Positions 8,116 through 16,900 of a stretch of 64,000 nt of DNA are shown one piece after another. The notes below the pieces were generated by a model. The model ran no database searches. It was not told the DNA's origin and saw only the letters and a program-made list of their open reading frames with translations. This stretch comes from Acidovorax soli (lineage in GTDB: Bacteria; Pseudomonadota; Gammaproteobacteria; Burkholderiales; Burkholderiaceae_C), in NCBI RefSeq assembly GCF_014207955.1, contig NZ_JACHLK010000001.1, positions 310,001-374,000 of the forward strand. The letters are read 5' to 3'. The first letter of the stretch is position 1. The number at the start of each line of letters is the position of its first letter. The position numbers and the translations under genes were made by a program.

Positions 8116-9450
8116 ATGAAAACCATCATCCTGGGCGCCGGCATCATCGGCATCAGCACCGCGTGGCACCTGCTTGAGCGGGGCCACGAGGTCATCGTGG
8201 TCGACCGCCAGCCCGATGCGGCGCTGGAGACCAGCTTCGCCAACGCGGCGCAGATCTCGGTGAGCTACTGCGAGCCCTGGGCCAACCGCGAGGCTCCGCT
8301 CAAGGCGCTCAAGTGGATGTTCGACAAGGAGGCGCCGCTGCTGTTCCGCCCCCAGCTCGACTGGGAGCAATGGCGCTGGGGCCTGAAGTTCCTGGCCCAG
8401 TGCAATGACACGGCCTTCGAGCGCAATGTGCAGCAGATCGTGGCGCTGGGCGCCTACAGCCATGCCGCGCTCAAGGAACTGGTGGCCACCACCGGCATCG
8501 AGTACAACCGGCTCGAACGCGGCATCGCCCATTTCTACACCGACCAGAAGTCCTTCGACGATGCCGGCCACGCGGTGGAACTGATGCGCCGCCACGGCGT
8601 GCAGCGCCGCCTGGTGAGCCGCGAAGAACTGCTGCAGATCGAGCCGGCGTTCAAGGCCTATGGCGAGCACATCACAGGCGGCACCTACACCAGCACCGAC
8701 GAGAGCGGCGACGCGCGCGTCTTCACCCAGGCCCTGGCGCGGCGCTGCGCCGAGCGCGGCGCGCAGTTCCTCTACGGCCACGACGTGCTGCGCCTGAACA
8801 AGATCGGCGATGCCATCGACTCCGTGGCCGTGATGCCGCGTGCCGCGAGCGGGCTCAAGAAGGACTTTCTGCTCAAGGCCGATGCGGTCGTGGTGGCCTG
8901 CGGCTCCTACAGCGCGCCGCTGCTGCGCACCGTGGGCGTGGACCTGCCGATCTACCCCGGCAAGGGCTACAGCGCCACCTTCCCGCTGCTCAAGCCCGAA
9001 GCCGCACCCTCGGTCTCCACCATCGACGATGGCCGCAAGATCGCCATGAGCCGCCTGGGCAATGTGCTGCGCGTGGCCGGCACCATCGAACTGGGGGGCT
9101 ACGACCTCTCGCTCGACTCGCCGGTGGCCAAGGCGCGCTGCCACATGCTGTCGCGCCGCATTGAGGAGATCCTGCCCGGCGTGGCCGACACGCGCACGCC
9201 CGAGCAGGGTGGCAACCCGCAGTACTGGACCGGCCTGCGCCCCGCCACGCCGACCAACATCCCCTTCATCGGCCGCACGCGCCTGGGCAAGCTCTGGGTC
9301 AATGCGGGCCACGGCACGCTGGGCTGGACGCACGGCGCGGGCTCAGGCAAGGCCCTGGCCGAGCTGATCAGCGGCCAGGTGCCGACGATGGATTTCGGCT
9401 TCTACGGCATGGAGCGGGGCAGACTCCGCATGGCGACCCAGGCAGCGTGA
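8116..9450 (+). CDS. dadA: D-amino-acid dehydrogenase (DadA-type)
   Basis: The 444-residue FAD protein starts with the dinucleotide-binding motif GAGIIGISTAWHLLERG and has the DadA signature LETSFANAAQIS followed by LKALKWMFDKEAPL. DadA-type enzymes deaminate D-amino acids to 2-oxo acids and pass electrons to the respiratory chain at the inner membrane. The start at 8116 is chosen because the FAD fold begins there; an ATG at 8095 would add seven residues. It is divergent from an ArgP-like regulator, suggesting induction by an amino acid. It may be one of several paralogues; no alanine racemase is adjacent. Confidence 0.88.
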   Translation: MKTIILGAGIIGISTAWHLLERGHEVIVVDRQPDAALETSFANAAQISVSYCEPWANREAPLKALKWMFDKEAPLLFRPQLDWEQWRWGLKFLAQCNDTAFERNVQQIVALGAYSHAALKELVATTGIEYNRLERGIAHFYTDQKSFDDAGHAVELMRRHGVQRRLVSREELLQIEPAFKAYGEHITGGTYTSTDESGDARVFTQALARRCAERGAQFLYGHDVLRLNKIGDAIDSVAVMPRAASGLKKDFLLKADAVVVACGSYSAPLLRTVGVDLPIYPGKGYSATFPLLKPEAAPSVSTIDDGRKIAMSRLGNVLRVAGTIELGGYDLSLDSPVAKARCHMLSRRIEEILPGVADTRTPEQGGNPQYWTGLRPATPTNIPFIGRTRLGKLWVNAGHGTLGWTHGAGSGKALAELISGQVPTMDFGFYGMERGRLRMATQAA

Positions 9451-9463
9451 CCGCCGGCTTCGG

Positions 9464-10144
9464 TCAGGTCTTGCCGGTGGCAGCGGCGAAAGGGGCGAGG
9501 TAGCGGGGCGGAACCTCCAGTGCATGGAACCCGCCCGCCAGCAGCGCAACCAGGCATGCCGCCAGCAGCAGGCCCGCCAGCACCGACAGTGCCAGCGCCC
9601 GGGCGCGTACCGCAGGGGACAGATTCCAGTAGAGCGCACAGCCCACATGGGCGCCCAGCGCGGAGACCGCCAGAAAGTAATAGGGACCAAAGAACCACGG
9701 CCAGGGCGGCACCTGCATGCCTGCCGCCGCGAAATGCAGGTTGGTGTCCAACCCCTGGGCGCGGCCCTGAAGCACCGCACCCACGTGGATCGCCAGAAAA
9801 AGGCCCAGATAGGCGCCCGACAGCCTCTGCAGCCAATCGATAGCCCCCTGGCACCGGGCCCGCCCCCGCCACAGCAAGCCCAGGCCACTGCCGGCCTGGA
9901 ACACCACGCAGCCCAGCAGCAGCGCCTCGACCACGGGTTGCCGATACGCCAGGCGCAGGGCCTCCAGCACCGACTGGTGCGCCGCCACCCCTGCCAGGCC
10001 GGCCAGGTGCCCGGCCAGATGCAGGACAATGAACAAGGCCAGCAGCTTGGCACTGGTGCGGTGCAGGGTGCGCAGCGGCAGGCGCCGGTGCCAGGCTGGT
10101 GCGGCGGCATGGGGTGCGGCTGGACGGATGGGCTGTTCTGGCAC
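9464..10144 (-). CDS. five-helix membrane protein resembling succinate dehydrogenase cytochrome b
   Basis: About 226 residues with five predicted membrane helices. Histidines lie inside helices (HLAGHLAGL, AIHVGAV, GAHVGCA), an arrangement like the haem ligands of b558-type succinate dehydrogenase or fumarate reductase anchors. No flavoprotein or iron-sulfur gene is nearby. The GTG at 10144 is preferred because GAGGAG lies eight bases before it; another GTG is at 10183. It is divergent from a TetR gene at 10226, which may regulate it. Haem binding is inferred from the histidine pattern only. Confidence 0.6.
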   Translation of the reverse strand: MPEQPIRPAAPHAAAPAWHRRLPLRTLHRTSAKLLALFIVLHLAGHLAGLAGVAAHQSVLEALRLAYRQPVVEALLLGCVVFQAGSGLGLLWRGRARCQGAIDWLQRLSGAYLGLFLAIHVGAVLQGRAQGLDTNLHFAAAGMQVPPWPWFFGPYYFLAVSALGAHVGCALYWNLSPAVRARALALSVLAGLLLAACLVALLAGGFHALEVPPRYLAPFAAATGKT

Positions 10145-10225
10145 GGTGGCTGCTCCTCGGATCGACAGCGCTAGGATATTCACCGGCCCCCTTGCCGCCT
10201 ACTCGCCTTGCGCTCACATTTGCCC

Positions 10226-10876
10226 ATGCCTGCCACCCCCCGCCGCACCCCTCGACAGGAGCGCTCCCAGTTCACCGTGGACGCCATCTTCGAGGCGGTC
10301 GCGCGCATCGTGGCCACCCAGGGCGAAGCAGGCCTCACCACCAACCGCATCGCGGAGACGGCCGGCGTGTCGGTCGGCTCGCTCTACCAGTACTTTCCCA
10401 GCAAGGAAGCGATTCTCTCGGCCATGCTCGACCAGCACTGCGACCGCGTGATGCTGGAACTGGATGCGCTGCTGGCCCAGGCCCGTGCCGAAAGCTGGAC
10501 ACCCGGGCAGCAGGTGCGCCGCTACGTGCGCCACTACCTGCAGGCCTTTGGCGCCGGGGCGCCGCAGGGGCGTGCCCTGGCCCGCCTGTCATGGCAGCTG
10601 GACTACCGCGCCTCCATGCTCGTCTCCGTGCGCGGTGCGAGCGAACGGCTGGCGTTGCACCTGCAGCGCATGGCGCACGACCACCAGCTTGCGCCCCCCA
10701 CGCCCGCCCAGTTGTTCGTGCTCACCCGCTCTTTCATGGGCGCAGTCCGCGCCGCTTCGCTGGAACAGTCGCCTTTGCTCGACAGCCCGGAGTTCGAACA
10801 GGCGCTGGTGGAACTGTGCCTGGCCAGCCTGGTCCCAGGCGCCGCCCAGCAGTCAGGGGCGCAGAGGGCTCCATGA
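10226..10876 (+). CDS. TetR-family transcriptional regulator
   Basis: A TetR repressor of 216 residues. The helix-turn-helix at about residues 15-60 includes TTNRIAETAGVSVGSLYQYF. The C-terminal domain is of the TetR_C type seen in AcrR relatives. ATG at 10226 is preferred over TTG at 10208. It is divergent from the cytochrome-b-like membrane protein, its most likely target, and convergent with the M14 peptidase gene. Ligand unknown. Confidence 0.88.
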   Translation: MPATPRRTPRQERSQFTVDAIFEAVARIVATQGEAGLTTNRIAETAGVSVGSLYQYFPSKEAILSAMLDQHCDRVMLELDALLAQARAESWTPGQQVRRYVRHYLQAFGAGAPQGRALARLSWQLDYRASMLVSVRGASERLALHLQRMAHDHQLAPPTPAQLFVLTRSFMGAVRAASLEQSPLLDSPEFEQALVELCLASLVPGAAQQSGAQRAP

Positions 10877-10909
10877 CGGCAGCCACCGAGCCCCCCGCGG
10901 CGGCCCGCT

Positions 10910-11965
10910 TCAAGGCTTGGGTTCGGGCGCCAGCGCCTCGGGCCAGTGCTCGCCCATCCAGCGCAGCAGGTCGCGCCACATGGAGCGCACCTCGGCATCG
11001 GGAGGCATGTTCAGCGCATGGGGCAACTCGATGGTGACCACGGGCATGCCGCGGTGCACACCGCCGTAGTTGCCCAGCGACCCCGGGAAGATGCCTACCT
11101 GGTCCAGCCACAGCCGGCCCAGCCGCTCGGGTGGTGACAGCGGGCCGTCGAAATCGAGCACGCCGTAGGGCGCATGGATGCTCACGATCAGGTGCGGCCG
11201 GAAGGCCGCCATCTGGGCATGCAGAAACTGCGATTCGGGCTCCGACAGCGCCGCGTGGCCGGGAAAGCGCCGCGGGTCGCGCCGGGTGCGCTTGTCCCAG
11301 TACAGCGGCGCATCCTTTTCCCAGCCCGGCGTGGGGAAGTTGCGGTTCAGGTCCACGCCCCGGCCATTGGTGCGCGTGGCGGGCCGGGCCAACAGGCCAT
11401 CGGGGTTGAGCACGGGGATGAAGCGCCAGTGCACGGGCCGGCCAGCCTGCTCGGCCAGCGCGATCCAGCGCAGCGCCAGCGCCGCGGCCGTGAGTTCGTC
11501 GCCATGGATGGCACCCGCGATCAGTACGCGCAGTGGCGCCTCGGTGGTGCCCTGCGCGACCGGTGCCGGCACATCGCGCCAGAACAGCGGCACGCCATGC
11601 GCCGAGACGGCACCGCTGGGCCGGAGCTGCGCCTCCTCGCACTGCGCGCGCGAGACGCTGGGCAGGCGTGCCAGAAACAGCGCGCAGGCCTCGGGGCCCT
11701 CGGGCACGGCCTTCGCCACGGGTGCGGCGGACGCGGGAGCCACAGGCACTGCTGCAGCAGCAGGCGGCCCGGCCGCAGGGGCCTGGAGCACCTGCACGGA
11801 TGGGGCCGCCCGCGGCACGGTCGTCCCCCGCTCCACCTCGGCGCGCGGGGCAATCCACAGGCCGCCCGCCGCCAGGGCAACGAGCACGGTGCCGGCCAGC
11901 ACCGACCCCCGCCAGGCCAGGCCCCGGGAGCTTGCAGGGGCCGTGCAGGAATCGCCCTGGGTCAA
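10910..11965 (-). CDS. M14-family zinc carboxypeptidase (MpaA-like), membrane-anchored
   Basis: About 351 residues. An N-terminal hydrophobic segment (about 15-37) follows a short polar start, then an alanine/proline-rich linker, then an M14 domain. Metal and substrate motifs are present: HGDE (zinc His and Glu), NPDGL, GVDLNRNFP (arginine for carboxylate), HAPYG (third zinc His) and a terminal VTIELP (catalytic Glu). MpaA-type enzymes remove residues from murein peptides. The membrane anchor suggests a periplasmic role. A TTG codon at 11965 overlaps the TGA of the hydrolase gene and is the likely coupled start. Confidence 0.75.
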   Translation of the reverse strand: MTQGDSCTAPASSRGLAWRGSVLAGTVLVALAAGGLWIAPRAEVERGTTVPRAAPSVQVLQAPAAGPPAAAAVPVAPASAAPVAKAVPEGPEACALFLARLPSVSRAQCEEAQLRPSGAVSAHGVPLFWRDVPAPVAQGTTEAPLRVLIAGAIHGDELTAAALALRWIALAEQAGRPVHWRFIPVLNPDGLLARPATRTNGRGVDLNRNFPTPGWEKDAPLYWDKRTRRDPRRFPGHAALSEPESQFLHAQMAAFRPHLIVSIHAPYGVLDFDGPLSPPERLGRLWLDQVGIFPGSLGNYGGVHRGMPVVTIELPHALNMPPDAEVRSMWRDLLRWMGEHWPEALAPEPKP

Positions 11966-12744
11966 TGCAGTACCCGCGTCGTGGCCAGGAAATCCGCCAG
12001 CGCGCCGTCGAAGGCGTCGGGGTCTTCGAGCTGGGGCCAATGGCCCGCACCGGGCAGGTCCAGGTAGCGCGCATCGGGCAGCACATGGGCCAGGGCCTGC
12101 AAGGCCGCTGGCGGCGTGCAGCGGTCCTGCGCGCCGCCGATGACCAGGGTGGGCATGTGCAGCCGGCCCAGCACCGCGGCACTGCGGTCGAAAGTCGACA
12201 GGGCCTGCAGCGCACGCCGGTACGCCCCCTTGTAGACCTGCGACAGGGCATGGGTGGCCAGGCGCACGCCTTCGGGCAGGGCTGCACTGCCAATGAACTG
12301 CGGCACCACGGCCTGGGCCAGCGCGGCCATGTCGTCGGGCGCGGAGTCGAGGGCCGCCAGGCGCGGCTCGACCCAGTCCGCCATGGCTTGCGCATCGAGT
12401 GCCGGGCCACCGGCGCACAGCACCAGGCGGCGCACCATGGCGCTCTGGCGCACGGCCACCTCCAGCGCCACCATGGCACCCATGCCGTGGCCCACCAGGG
12501 CCACGGGCCCGCACTGCAGCGCATCGATCAGCGCCAGGCAGCTTTCGGCCAGGCCCTTGAAGCCATAGGGCTCGATGGGGGCGCTGTTGCCATAGCCGGG
12601 CATGTCCCAGGCCACGGCGCGGTAGCCCAGGCTGGCCAGGGTTTCGACCTGGGGTGCAAAGGTGAGGTGGCCGCCATCGGCGTCGTGCAGCATGAGCACG
12701 GTGTGCCCGCTGCCCAGGGTGGAGAAATGGGGGAGAAGTGCCAT
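11962..12744 (-). CDS. alpha/beta-hydrolase-fold protein lacking the nucleophile serine
   Basis: The 260-residue protein has the alpha/beta-hydrolase layout with the acid in GAQDRC and the histidine in GAGHWPQLEDP. The nucleophile elbow reads GHGMG in place of GHSMG, so the catalytic serine is glycine. The oxyanion region is HDADGG where HG is usual. Either it is a non-hydrolytic relative or the gene is inactive or mis-sequenced at one base (AGC versus GGC). Its stop overlaps the peptidase start, so the two are translated together. Confidence 0.8.
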   Translation of the reverse strand: MALLPHFSTLGSGHTVLMLHDADGGHLTFAPQVETLASLGYRAVAWDMPGYGNSAPIEPYGFKGLAESCLALIDALQCGPVALVGHGMGAMVALEVAVRQSAMVRRLVLCAGGPALDAQAMADWVEPRLAALDSAPDDMAALAQAVVPQFIGSAALPEGVRLATHALSQVYKGAYRRALQALSTFDRSAAVLGRLHMPTLVIGGAQDRCTPPAALQALAHVLPDARYLDLPGAGHWPQLEDPDAFDGALADFLATTRVLH

Positions 12745-12928
12745 GGGTATCCTGCGCAAGCCCTGCCAGGGCAGGGGCGGGCCCATGATAGCCGACGCAT
12801 TTTTAACCCTGGACAGCGTCCGGGACCTCCACGCACCACCCAAGACCACCCACGGCGACAGCATGGCTGTAGCACGCAGACCATAATGGCTGCCTGCCTC
12901 CATTTCGGCGCGCTGCGCCCGTCTGTTC

Positions 12929-13450
12929 GTGAACCGCCCCCTGCCCCGCCCTGCCCTTGCCCGGCCCCCGAGCTTCTCCGCCCGCGAGTTCCGCGATGCG
13001 CTGGGCATGTTTGCCACCGGTGTCACCATCGTCACCGCGCGCAACGAGGACGGCAGCCTGGTGGGTCTGACCGCCAGTTCGTTCAACTCCGTCTCGCTGG
13101 CCCCGCCGCTGGTGCTGTGGAGCCTGTCGCGCGGCGCCAGCACCATGCCCACCTTTGCCAATGGCGCGCACTACGCCATCAACGTGCTGGCGGCCGACCA
13201 GAAGGCGCTGGCCGAGCGTTTCGCCACGCGCGGCATCGACCGCTGGGCCGGCGTGGTCCACCACCCCGGCACCAACGGCGCACCCGTGCTCGACGGCGCG
13301 GCTGCGACCTTCGAATGCTTCAACCGCAGCCGCTACGAAGAGGGCGACCACCTGATCTTCGTGGGCGAGGTCGAGCACTGCAGCCACCGCGCCGGCGTGC
13401 CGCCCCTGCTCTACCACGGCGGTCGCTTCTATACCGAGCACCCGCTGTGA
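12929..13450 (+). CDS. flavin reductase-domain protein (HpaC-like)
   Basis: The 173-residue protein has the flavin-reductase fold: FRDALGMFATGVTIVTA near the start, then GLTASSFNSVSLAPPLVLWS, and a C-terminal HGGRFY. Such enzymes supply reduced FMN or FAD to monooxygenases. No two-component monooxygenase gene is adjacent. GTG at 12929 is the best start because the conserved domain begins about 20 residues later; no strong ribosome-binding site is visible. The stop overlaps the GTG of the MOSC gene (GTGA), so the two are coupled. Confidence 0.85.
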   Translation: MNRPLPRPALARPPSFSAREFRDALGMFATGVTIVTARNEDGSLVGLTASSFNSVSLAPPLVLWSLSRGASTMPTFANGAHYAINVLAADQKALAERFATRGIDRWAGVVHHPGTNGAPVLDGAAATFECFNRSRYEEGDHLIFVGEVEHCSHRAGVPPLLYHGGRFYTEHPL

Positions 13451-14034
13451 CGCCGGGCGTGCTGGCGCGCCATGTGAACACCGGCAGCGCGCGGCGCCTC
13501 CAGGTGAGCGGGCGCAGCGTGCTCAGCGCCATCGGCAAGGCACCGGTCGAAGGACCGGTGGCCGTGGGACGGCTGGGCCTGGCCGGGGACGAGCAGGCCG
13601 ACCTCAGCGTCCACGGTGGCCTGGACAAGGCCGTCTACGCCTACCCGGCCGCCCACTACCCTTTCTGGCAGGCTGAGCGACGCGAGCGCGGCGTGAGTCT
13701 GTTCGACGAAGCATTGCCACCGGGCTTCCTCGGCGAGAACCTCACCGTGGACGGGCCACTGGAAGACGAGGTCTTTATCGGCGACGAGCTGCACTTCCCC
13801 GACTGCGTGCTGCGCGTGACGGCACCGCGCGAGCCCTGCTTCAAGTTCAATGCCGTGATGGGCTTTGCCCAGGCCGGCCGCACCATGGCACTGGCAGGCT
13901 GCTGCGGCTACTACCTCGCCGTGGACCGGCCCGGCAGCATCGCCGCGGGCCAGCAGGCGACCCTGGTGCCGGGACGCCGCTCGCTGAGCATTGCCCAGGC
14001 CTTTGCAGCCAAGTTCGCCAAGCACTCGCGTTAG
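13447..14034 (+). CDS. MOSC-domain protein (YiiM-like)
   Basis: The protein of about 195 residues contains a MOSC domain with GLAGDEQADLSVHGGLDKAV and the sulfur- or metal-binding cysteine in PREPCFKFN. MOSC domains move sulfur or bind molybdenum cofactor; YiiM relatives reduce N-hydroxylated compounds together with reductase partners. The GTGA overlap with the flavin-reductase gene suggests the two act as one redox unit, which is an inference. The stop overlaps the stop of the convergent FUSC gene by four bases. Confidence 0.85.
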   Translation: MTPGVLARHVNTGSARRLQVSGRSVLSAIGKAPVEGPVAVGRLGLAGDEQADLSVHGGLDKAVYAYPAAHYPFWQAERRERGVSLFDEALPPGFLGENLTVDGPLEDEVFIGDELHFPDCVLRVTAPREPCFKFNAVMGFAQAGRTMALAGCCGYYLAVDRPGSIAAGQQATLVPGRRSLSIAQAFAAKFAKHSR

Positions 14035-16244
14035 GACCGGGCGGCGGGCCCGGGTTGCGGCGCTGACCATTGCCGCGCCTGCTCCTGCAGTTGCGGGAAC
14101 ACCTTGCCCACCAAAGCCAGCTGCGCGGCCATGAGGCTGGGAGCGGGGCTGGCTGGCACAGACGCCGCGGCACCGAATTCCTGCAGCACCTGGGCCACGG
14201 CCGGCACCGGGATGAATGGCTTGCCCGCCTGCTGCTGGGCCTGTCCGAGCTGCTCGGCCAGTTGCTGCAGCGATGCCAGCAGTGTGCCGGCCATGGCCTG
14301 CGCGGCCTCGTCCACAGGCTCTGCTCCCTCGCGGCGCTGCGCACCCAGGGCCGACAGGTAGTTGAGCTGGGTGTGCGACAGGCGCAGGAAGTTGGCCACC
14401 GCCTCCACATTGCCGCGCACGCCGCGCGGCTCCTTGAGCATGGCGCTGTAGGAGTGGGACAGCGCGGCATCGGCATTGTGGGCATTGCGCCGCGCCAGGC
14501 GGTAGTCAAGGTGGTCGCTTTTGCCGCTGTGGTACTGCGCCAGGATGGCGCGCAGGTACAGGGCCTGGGTCTGCAGCACCTGGGCCGCCAGCCGTGGCCA
14601 CTGGCGCGACTGCCAGTGCGGCAGCACCAGCCAGGAGGCCGCCGCCGCGATCAGGCAGCCGGCAGCGGTGTCCAGCAGGCGTGCCAGGATCACACCCTGG
14701 GATGTGCCCATCTGGTGGAAGCCCAGCAGCAGCAAGGTGGTGACCGCCGCCGTGGCCAGCACATAGCGGGTGTGGCGCGCGCCGAAGAACACCGCGCCGC
14801 CGAGCACCAGCAGCGCGGCCTGCACCAGCGCACCCGGAAACAGCTGGATCGCCGCCCAGCCCAGGGCCAGGCCGATGGCCGTGCCCTGGGCACGCTGCAG
14901 CAGCCGCGCCTGCGTGGCCGCGTACTGCGGCTGGCTCACGAACACGATGGTCAGCAGGATCCAGTAGCCATGCGGGTCCTCTGTGGCCTGCATGAGGGCA
15001 AAGCCCGCCAGCAGCGACAGGGCGAGCCGCACGCCATGGCGCAGCCAGGGCGACTGGGAATGCAGCTGCGCGCGCACCCGGCGCCAGGCATCGCCCAGGC
15101 TGCGCGGTTCGCGGTCGAACAGCGCCGTGTCCGCGCCCCCGGCCGGGCCGCCCAGGGCGCCTGCCAGCACCCCGGCCATGGCCGCCAGGTTGTCGCCCAG
15201 CGCATGCAGCGAGCGCAGCGGCCGGGCCATGGAGGCGGCGGCCGACTGCGTGCCACCGAGTTCGGCCGCAATGCCGTCCTGGTGCGCCATGGCGGCCTGC
15301 AGGTCTTCGATCGCGCGCGAGGTCATGCCTGCGTGCTGCGGTGGCGTCTGCTGCTGGATGGCCAGCGACAGCCGCAGTGCCTGCTCGCCCAGCAGCGTGA
15401 GCACGCGCTGGCAGCGGTAGAGCGCATCGCTGTGGAAAAACGCCGTGGCCAGCAGGTCGTAGTGTTCGTGCGAAGAGCTCGCGCGCTCGTGCACATCCTG
15501 CGCCGCCAGGTACTGCTGCATGCCGGCCTGCAGCCAGGCGGGCGGCGTGCTGCGGCCCATGCGGCTCATGAGGCTTTCCTTGGCGGCATTGAGCGCATCG
15601 ACCACGCGCCCGTTGTGCAGCGCCAATGCCATGCGCCGGCGCTCCAGGTCCACGTCGCGCACGGGTTCCAGCAGCAGGGCCTTCAGGCGCAGGTACTCGC
15701 CCAGCACCGCGTACAGCCGCGCCAGCCGAAAACGCACCGGCGGTTGCGGCATGGCCCAGGCCCAGGCCACCGAGACCAGCCCGTACCAGGCAGCCCCCGC
15801 CAACAGCAAAGGCGTGGTCTGCGCCGCCTGGGCCTGGCTGGCATGGGCCGCGAGTGCGGCATAGATGCACAGGATCAGCGAACCGAAGGCGATGGCGCGG
15901 TAGCGCTCGCCCAGCGCCCCCAGCAGGCTGAAGGCGAAGGCGGCCACGGCCATCACCGCCATCAGCACCCAGGGCGACTCCACCGTGGCCCACACGGCCA
16001 GGCCCGCCATGCCGAAACAGCCCAGGGCCAGCAGCTGCGCGCGCAGCCGGCCGCGCCAGCTGTCGTCGGTTTCACTCAATGCGCTGGCAATCACACCCAG
16101 CAGCACCGGCATCAGCTCGGTCTGCCAGCCGGCTTGCCAGCCAAAGGCCAGCACGCAGGCCAGCGCCAGAAACGCCCGCGCCCCGCGCGTGAAGCCCTCA
16201 TGGTTGCGCGCACGTTGCCAATTGAGCCGCCAGGATTCGTCCAC
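14031..16244 (-). CDS. FUSC-family inner-membrane protein (YccS/YhfK type)
   Basis: This 737-residue membrane protein has two blocks of hydrophobic helices (about 20-170 and 390-540), each followed by a cytoplasmic helical region. The second block with TAAGCLIAAAASWLVLP and the C-terminal RRNAHNADAALSHSYSAMLKEP are typical of YccS-type FUSC proteins, which are related to aromatic-acid exporters. Substrate unknown. The start is GTG at 16244, with AAGG ahead of it. A GGGATTACCC motif lies about 20 bases upstream. Confidence 0.85.
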   Translation of the reverse strand: MDESWRLNWQRARNHEGFTRGARAFLALACVLAFGWQAGWQTELMPVLLGVIASALSETDDSWRGRLRAQLLALGCFGMAGLAVWATVESPWVLMAVMAVAAFAFSLLGALGERYRAIAFGSLILCIYAALAAHASQAQAAQTTPLLLAGAAWYGLVSVAWAWAMPQPPVRFRLARLYAVLGEYLRLKALLLEPVRDVDLERRRMALALHNGRVVDALNAAKESLMSRMGRSTPPAWLQAGMQQYLAAQDVHERASSSHEHYDLLATAFFHSDALYRCQRVLTLLGEQALRLSLAIQQQTPPQHAGMTSRAIEDLQAAMAHQDGIAAELGGTQSAAASMARPLRSLHALGDNLAAMAGVLAGALGGPAGGADTALFDREPRSLGDAWRRVRAQLHSQSPWLRHGVRLALSLLAGFALMQATEDPHGYWILLTIVFVSQPQYAATQARLLQRAQGTAIGLALGWAAIQLFPGALVQAALLVLGGAVFFGARHTRYVLATAAVTTLLLLGFHQMGTSQGVILARLLDTAAGCLIAAAASWLVLPHWQSRQWPRLAAQVLQTQALYLRAILAQYHSGKSDHLDYRLARRNAHNADAALSHSYSAMLKEPRGVRGNVEAVANFLRLSHTQLNYLSALGAQRREGAEPVDEAAQAMAGTLLASLQQLAEQLGQAQQQAGKPFIPVPAVAQVLQEFGAAASVPASPAPSLMAAQLALVGKVFPQLQEQARQWSAPQPGPAARS

Positions 16245-16261
16245 GGGTTTGCCTTGTACTA

Positions 16262-16271
16262 GGGATTACCC
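16262..16271. promoter_or_regulatory. GGGATTACCC motif upstream of the FUSC gene
   Basis: This decamer differs by one base from the GGGTTTACCC motifs at 1110 and 1750 and, like them, is preceded by TAG on the plus strand. It is 18 bases upstream of the GTG start. A site for a repressor is possible. Confidence 0.35.
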
Positions 16272-16335
16272 TTAATACTAAGCAAAAAATCGGCCAGAAA
16301 GCCGGATGGGCTCCCTCAGCGCCCGCCAGGTGCGC

Positions 16336-16728
16336 CTATGCCGGCCCATGGCAGCACACGCACAGCTTGTTGCCGTCCGGGTCGCGCACATACGCCCCGT
16401 AGTAGTTCGCGTGGTACTGCGGGCGCAGGCCCGGCGGGCCGTCGCAGGTGCCGCCGTGGCGCAGCGCCAGGGCATGGACTGCGTCCACGGTGGCGCGGTC
16501 GGCGGCCAGCAGCGCGTTCATGGCGCCATTGCCGGGGCTGGCGGCCTGGCCGTCAAAGGGGCGGCCAATGAGGAACAGCGGGCGCGCCACGCCCGGCACC
16601 TGCCAGCCGGCCCAGGGCACGGCCGGCTCGCAGAAACGCTGGGCCAGGCCCAGGCGTTCCAACACCGGGCCATAGAACGCCAGGGCGCGCTCGAAGTCGT
16701 TCACGCCGACATGGACATGGGACAGCAT
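16336..16728 (-). CDS. VOC-family (glyoxalase/bleomycin-resistance fold) protein
   Basis: The 130-residue single-domain protein starts MLSHVHVGVNDFERALAFYG and ends with YVRDPDGNKLCVCCH, the two halves of a vicinal-oxygen-chelate domain. His near the start and the acidic residue near the end fit metal binding. Family members include glyoxalases, dioxygenases and drug-binding proteins; the substrate here is not predictable. The start at 16728 matches the domain boundary and has GGAGG upstream. Confidence 0.85.
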   Translation of the reverse strand: MLSHVHVGVNDFERALAFYGPVLERLGLAQRFCEPAVPWAGWQVPGVARPLFLIGRPFDGQAASPGNGAMNALLAADRATVDAVHALALRHGGTCDGPPGLRPQYHANYYGAYVRDPDGNKLCVCCHGPA

Positions 16729-16777
16729 GATCTGGCAACCTCCAGGGACATCAATGCCTTGCGCACGATCTATGCGA

Positions 16778-16896
16778 CTGGCACGGCCCAGGCCAGTGCC
16801 CCCGTGCAAGGGACGCCCCGCCGCACCGGGGGCGTCCCCCTCCCGACTCGCGCAGCGAGTCGAGAGAGGGGTGAAGGCGCGCAGCGACTCAGGGGG
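16778..16896 (-). repeat. dispersed 3'-end repeat, copy A (after minE)
   Basis: Read on the minus strand, the element begins CCCCCTGAGTCGC directly after minE. It continues through a CTCGACTCGC...GCGAGTCGGG hairpin to a block starting GGGGGACGCCCCCGG and ending GGGCACTGGCCTGGGCCGTG. Related copies lie at 24221, 33165 and 53549, each directly downstream of a gene and in the same orientation as it. Confidence 0.75.
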
Positions 16897-16900
16897 TGGT

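Noticed and set aside
9464-10183. Upstream GTG at 10183 as start of the cytochrome-b-like protein
   Set aside because: GTG at 10144 has a much better ribosome-binding site and the hydrophobic region begins later; the extension overlaps the divergent promoter.
14031-14034. Four-base tail-to-tail overlap of the MOSC and FUSC genes as a regulatory feature
   Set aside because: Both stops are well supported; such overlaps are common in dense genomes and carry no further signal here.
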